From the NCBI GenBank assembly GCA_937952285.1, contig CALFZE010000111.1, forward strand, positions 1-59,528: a DNA stretch of 59,528 nt, read 5' to 3'. The first letter of the stretch is position 1. Every line of letters begins with the position of its first letter. The translations under genes were made by a program, and so were the position numbers. This stretch comes from UBA2428 sp002343545. GTDB taxonomy: Bacteria; Bdellovibrionota; UBA2428. Below the pieces are notes generated by a model. The model was not told the DNA's origin and ran no database searches. It worked only from the letters and a program-made list of their open reading frames with translations. Shown in pieces: positions 57,218 through 59,528 of the stretch.

Positions 57218-58774
57218 TCAGCCTTTGCGCATGCGATCCTCGAACGCGGCGAGGGCCGTTTTGGCGCCTTCGCCCATCGCGATGATGATCTGCTTGAAGG
57301 GGATCGTCGTCACGTCGCCCGCGGCGTAGATGCCGGGTTCCGAGGTGCGGCCTTTCGGGTCCACTACGATCTCGCCGAATTTCGTGAGTTCGACCGTGTC
57401 TTTGAGGAACTGACTATTGGGGAGCAGGCCGATCTGCACGAAGACCCCGTCGAGGTCGATGCGCTGGGTCTTTTCCGTTTTACGATCCTGGTACTCGAGC
57501 GCGACGACCTTGGCGCCGTCCCCCAAAACGCGCTCGGTCTTGGCGCTCGTCACGAAGGAGACGTTCGGGAGTGACTTCATTTTTTCCACGAGGACGTGGT
57601 CGGCTTTGAGCTGATCGGCGAATTCGAGCAGGACGACTTCGCTCACGATGCCGGCCAAGTCGATGGCGGCCTCGACGCCCGAGTTGCCGCCGCCCACGAC
57701 GGCGACCTTCTTGCCTTTGTAGTAGGGACCGTCGCAGTGGGGGCAGAACGCCACGCCGCGGCCGATGTATTCCTTCTCGCCGGGCACGCCCAGTTCGCGC
57801 CACTTCGCGCCCGTCGCGACGATGACGGTCTCGGCCGTGAGACTTTCGCCGCTTTCAAGGTGAAGGGTTTTCGTCGCGCCCTTCTCGATGCGTTTTACGC
57901 GGCGATGCTCAAGCATGCGCACGGGGTAGTGGCCCAAGTGTTGGCTGAGTTGCCCGGCGAGCTGGGGTCCCTCGACATAGGGAACCGAGATCAGGTTCTC
58001 GATGCCCTTGGTTTCTTGGACCTGGCCGCCGAGTTTCTCGGCGATGAGCGCGGTTTTCAGACCCTTGCGGACGCTGTAGATCGCGGCCGAAGCCCCGGCC
58101 GGACCGCCGCCCACGACGACCACGTCGAAGTGGCCGAGCTCCCGGGGCGCGCTCGAGGCGGTCGCGGCGTCGGAGGCGCCGAAGTGCGCTTCGAGTTTCG
58201 TGAGCAGGTCGAGGAAGTTGATGCGGCCGGAATGCAAAAGCTTGCCGTCGACGATGAGGCTCGGGACGCCCTGGATGCCGAGCGCATCGATCTCGTCCTG
58301 GGCGTAGCCACCGTCGATCATGGCGTGGTGGAAGTCGGGGTGCAGGAGCGCCATCTGGTTGAGGGCCTGCACGACGTCGGGGCAGGTCTCGCAACTGAGC
58401 GAAAGGTAGGTCGAAAGGCGGAGGGGGCCTTTGAGGCGCCGTACGCGATCGGCGATGGCGGCGTCTGGGAGTTTGCCTTGGCCGTCCGAGTTCAGGATGG
58501 CCAGGATAAGGGTCGTGAATTCGTGTCCGCCGGGGATGCCGCGGAAGGAGATTCCGGTGTCCCGTCCGGCGTGGACGAAGCGAAATTGCGGGGTGGGCGA
58601 GTTTCGGCCCGAGCTCTGCGCGGAAAGCCGTGGGCTCGCCGAGGCCACCGACTCGAGCATGTCGACGAGCTGACCTTGGTCGGCGTGCGTCGACTCGTCG
58701 TAGCGGAGTACGATATCGTTCGCGAGCGGGGCGAAGACGACTTTGAGTTGTTCCAAAATGGCGGTGTCGAGCAT
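57218..58774 (-). CDS. ahpF: Alkyl hydroperoxide reductase subunit F
   Basis: AhpF, 518 aa, the NADH- and FAD-dependent disulfide reductase of AhpC. The N-terminal double thioredoxin-fold domain holds Cys128-x2-Cys131 (LSCETCPDV). The FAD site is VVVVGGGPAGASAA (about 219-231), and the C-terminal reductase part has the redox pair Cys344-x2-Cys347 (FCPHCDGPYY) and the NADH-binding VAVVGGGNSGVEAAID. These positions are within one or two residues of E. coli AhpF. AAGGAGG precedes the ATG. It follows ahpC with a hairpin in the 132-bp spacer, so it may be expressed at a lower level. Confidence 0.95.
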   Translation of the reverse strand: MLDTAILEQLKVVFAPLANDIVLRYDESTHADQGQLVDMLESVASASPRLSAQSSGRNSPTPQFRFVHAGRDTGISFRGIPGGHEFTTLILAILNSDGQGKLPDAAIADRVRRLKGPLRLSTYLSLSCETCPDVVQALNQMALLHPDFHHAMIDGGYAQDEIDALGIQGVPSLIVDGKLLHSGRINFLDLLTKLEAHFGASDAATASSAPRELGHFDVVVVGGGPAGASAAIYSVRKGLKTALIAEKLGGQVQETKGIENLISVPYVEGPQLAGQLSQHLGHYPVRMLEHRRVKRIEKGATKTLHLESGESLTAETVIVATGAKWRELGVPGEKEYIGRGVAFCPHCDGPYYKGKKVAVVGGGNSGVEAAIDLAGIVSEVVLLEFADQLKADHVLVEKMKSLPNVSFVTSAKTERVLGDGAKVVALEYQDRKTEKTQRIDLDGVFVQIGLLPNSQFLKDTVELTKFGEIVVDPKGRTSEPGIYAAGDVTTIPFKQIIIAMGEGAKTALAAFEDRMRKG

Positions 58775-58857
58775 GGCGTCCTCCTTCGGGCGAGCGGAAG
58801 CCAGGGGGCCCCGCGCGCAGGTCTATCGTTCCGGTCGAGTGGGGCGGGGGCCTAAAG

Positions 58858-58883
58858 ACGCGCCGCGATCGCTCGCGGCGCGT
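58858..58883 (-). terminator. Hairpin between ahpC and ahpF
   Basis: An 11-bp perfect stem, ACGCGCCGCGA with TCGCGGCGCGT and a 4-nt loop, lies in the ahpC-ahpF spacer. Read on the minus strand it is followed by a short CTTT. It is probably a partial terminator or an mRNA-stabilising hairpin that makes ahpC more abundant than ahpF. Confidence 0.6.
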
Positions 58884-58906
58884 GATTCGGAAGTGCTTTG
58901 AGCGCT

Positions 58907-59473
58907 CTAGATCTTGCCGACGAGGTTCAAGCCGGGCTTGAGCGTCGCTTCGCCCGGACGCCACTTGGCCGGGCAAACTTCGTTCGGGTGCGAGGCGATG
59001 AATTGCGCCGCTTGCACTTTGCGAAGGAGTTCGTCCGCGTTGCGGCCGATGCCGTTGTCGTGGACTTCGGCGATCTTGATCAGGCCTTCCGGGTTCACGA
59101 GGAAGGTGCCGCGGTAGGCGAGCCCTTCTTCTTCGATGTGGACGCCGAAGGCGCGCGTGAGCGTGCCCGTGGGGTCGGCAAGCATCGGATACTGGATCTT
59201 CTTGATCGTTTCCGAAGCGTCGTGCCAAGCCTTGTGCGTGAAGTGCGTGTCCGTGCTCACGCTGTAGACTTCCACGCCCATCTTTTGGAATTGGGCGTAC
59301 TTGTCGGCCATGTCGCCGAGCTCGGTCGGGCAGACGAAGGTGAAGTCGGCCGGGTAGAAGAAGAAGATCGACCATTTGCCCTTAAGGTCGTTCTGGGTGA
59401 CCGTCTTGAACGAGTCCTTGTGGTAGGCCTCGACTTTGAAATCCGGAACTTTCGTGTTGATCAGCGTCATCAT
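58907..59473 (-). CDS. ahpC: Alkyl hydroperoxide reductase subunit C (peroxiredoxin)
   Basis: A typical 2-Cys peroxiredoxin, 188 aa, reduces hydrogen peroxide and organic peroxides in the cytosol. Peroxidatic Cys48 lies in FYPADFTFVCPTEL and resolving Cys167 in HPNEVCPAKWRPG; Arg and Thr of the active site are present (RGTFLVNPEG, PTE). Start: two ATGs in tandem at 59473 and 59470, with GAGGAG 11 nt before the first; a longer in-frame start has no support. It is the first gene of ahpC-ahpF, with the promoter at or beyond the window end. Control by OxyR or the Fur-family protein here is possible but no site is clear. Confidence 0.96.
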   Translation of the reverse strand: MMTLINTKVPDFKVEAYHKDSFKTVTQNDLKGKWSIFFFYPADFTFVCPTELGDMADKYAQFQKMGVEVYSVSTDTHFTHKAWHDASETIKKIQYPMLADPTGTLTRAFGVHIEEEGLAYRGTFLVNPEGLIKIAEVHDNGIGRNADELLRKVQAAQFIASHPNEVCPAKWRPGEATLKPGLNLVGKI

Positions 59474-59528
59474 GATTGAGAAATCTCCTCTGTATTCTCC
59501 AACTTCGTCCATTTTTGCTGGTCAGTAA

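Noticed and set aside
58431..59375. Long frames on both strands around ahpF-ahpC
   Set aside because: Shadow frames of two clear genes whose catalytic cysteines are all in place.

Overview
The window is about 59.5 kb of gene-dense, high-GC DNA (roughly two thirds G+C by eye) from a Gram-negative bacterium. It has LPS-core genes (Kdo transferase, heptosyltransferase-like), BamB, AmpD/Mpl murein recycling, several signal-peptide beta-barrels ending in an aromatic residue, a cbb3-type oxidase and chemotaxis genes. The OmpA-like barrels, the BlaI/M56-transglycosylase pair and the CheY-CheX pair would suit a Bdellovibrionota/Oligoflexia- or Myxococcota-like lineage, but this is inference and no marker was searched. 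I saw no phage, CRISPR array, rRNA or tRNA. The only mobile-type gene is a solitary Y1/RAYT-like transposase at 51.2-51.8 kb.

Layout. 0-9.2 kb: rpsB-tsf with a clear terminator, an unknown lipoprotein, an exported alpha/beta hydrolase, uvrC (lacking its usual C-terminal HhH domain), two small barrel proteins and a permuted-papain-like secreted protein. 9.2-14.1 kb: an envelope operon, yfgM-like, bamB, ampD, mpl, and a pilin-like Gly-rich membrane protein. 14.2-19.3 kb: a large outer-membrane barrel, two overlapping convergent exported proteins, a CNNM/CorC protein and Fur. 19.3-23.4 kb: argS-GT9-waaA. 23.5-24.8 kb: cheY-cheX. 25.9-28.6 kb: a large secreted Fic-fold protein whose catalytic His is Arg, with an ADP-ribosyltransferase-like C-terminus. 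28.6-30.7 kb: a divergent pair (a BtaA/DUF3419-like transferase and an unknown protein), each followed by a 14-bp tandem array.

30.8-41.5 kb is one tightly coupled operon: P450, adenylate-forming ligase, UbiA prenyltransferase, PEP-synthase/rifampin-phosphotransferase-like dikinase, GNAT, MacB/FtsX-like permease and ABC ATPase. It looks like an uncharacterised small-molecule or lipid pathway with its own exporter. 41.6-50.3 kb: a CHASE4 chemoreceptor, a CBS protein, a four-cysteine FNR-type regulator, a HiPIP and a ten-gene cbb3-type oxidase operon. Three near-identical palindromes (TGACGGCCGTCA) lie 22-23 bp upstream of -10 boxes here, so the regulator probably activates this respiratory block. 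50.4-59.5 kb: a CPBP protease, the transposase-like gene, a BlaI repressor with two operators controlling a fused M56 protease/lytic transglycosylase, an RND pump, and ahpC-ahpF.

Many first genes lack a Shine-Dalgarno sequence and have a TANNNT box 6-7 nt before the start codon. This points to widespread leaderless transcription. Genes inside operons overlap by 4 bp (ATGA/GTGA) again and again, which indicates translational coupling.
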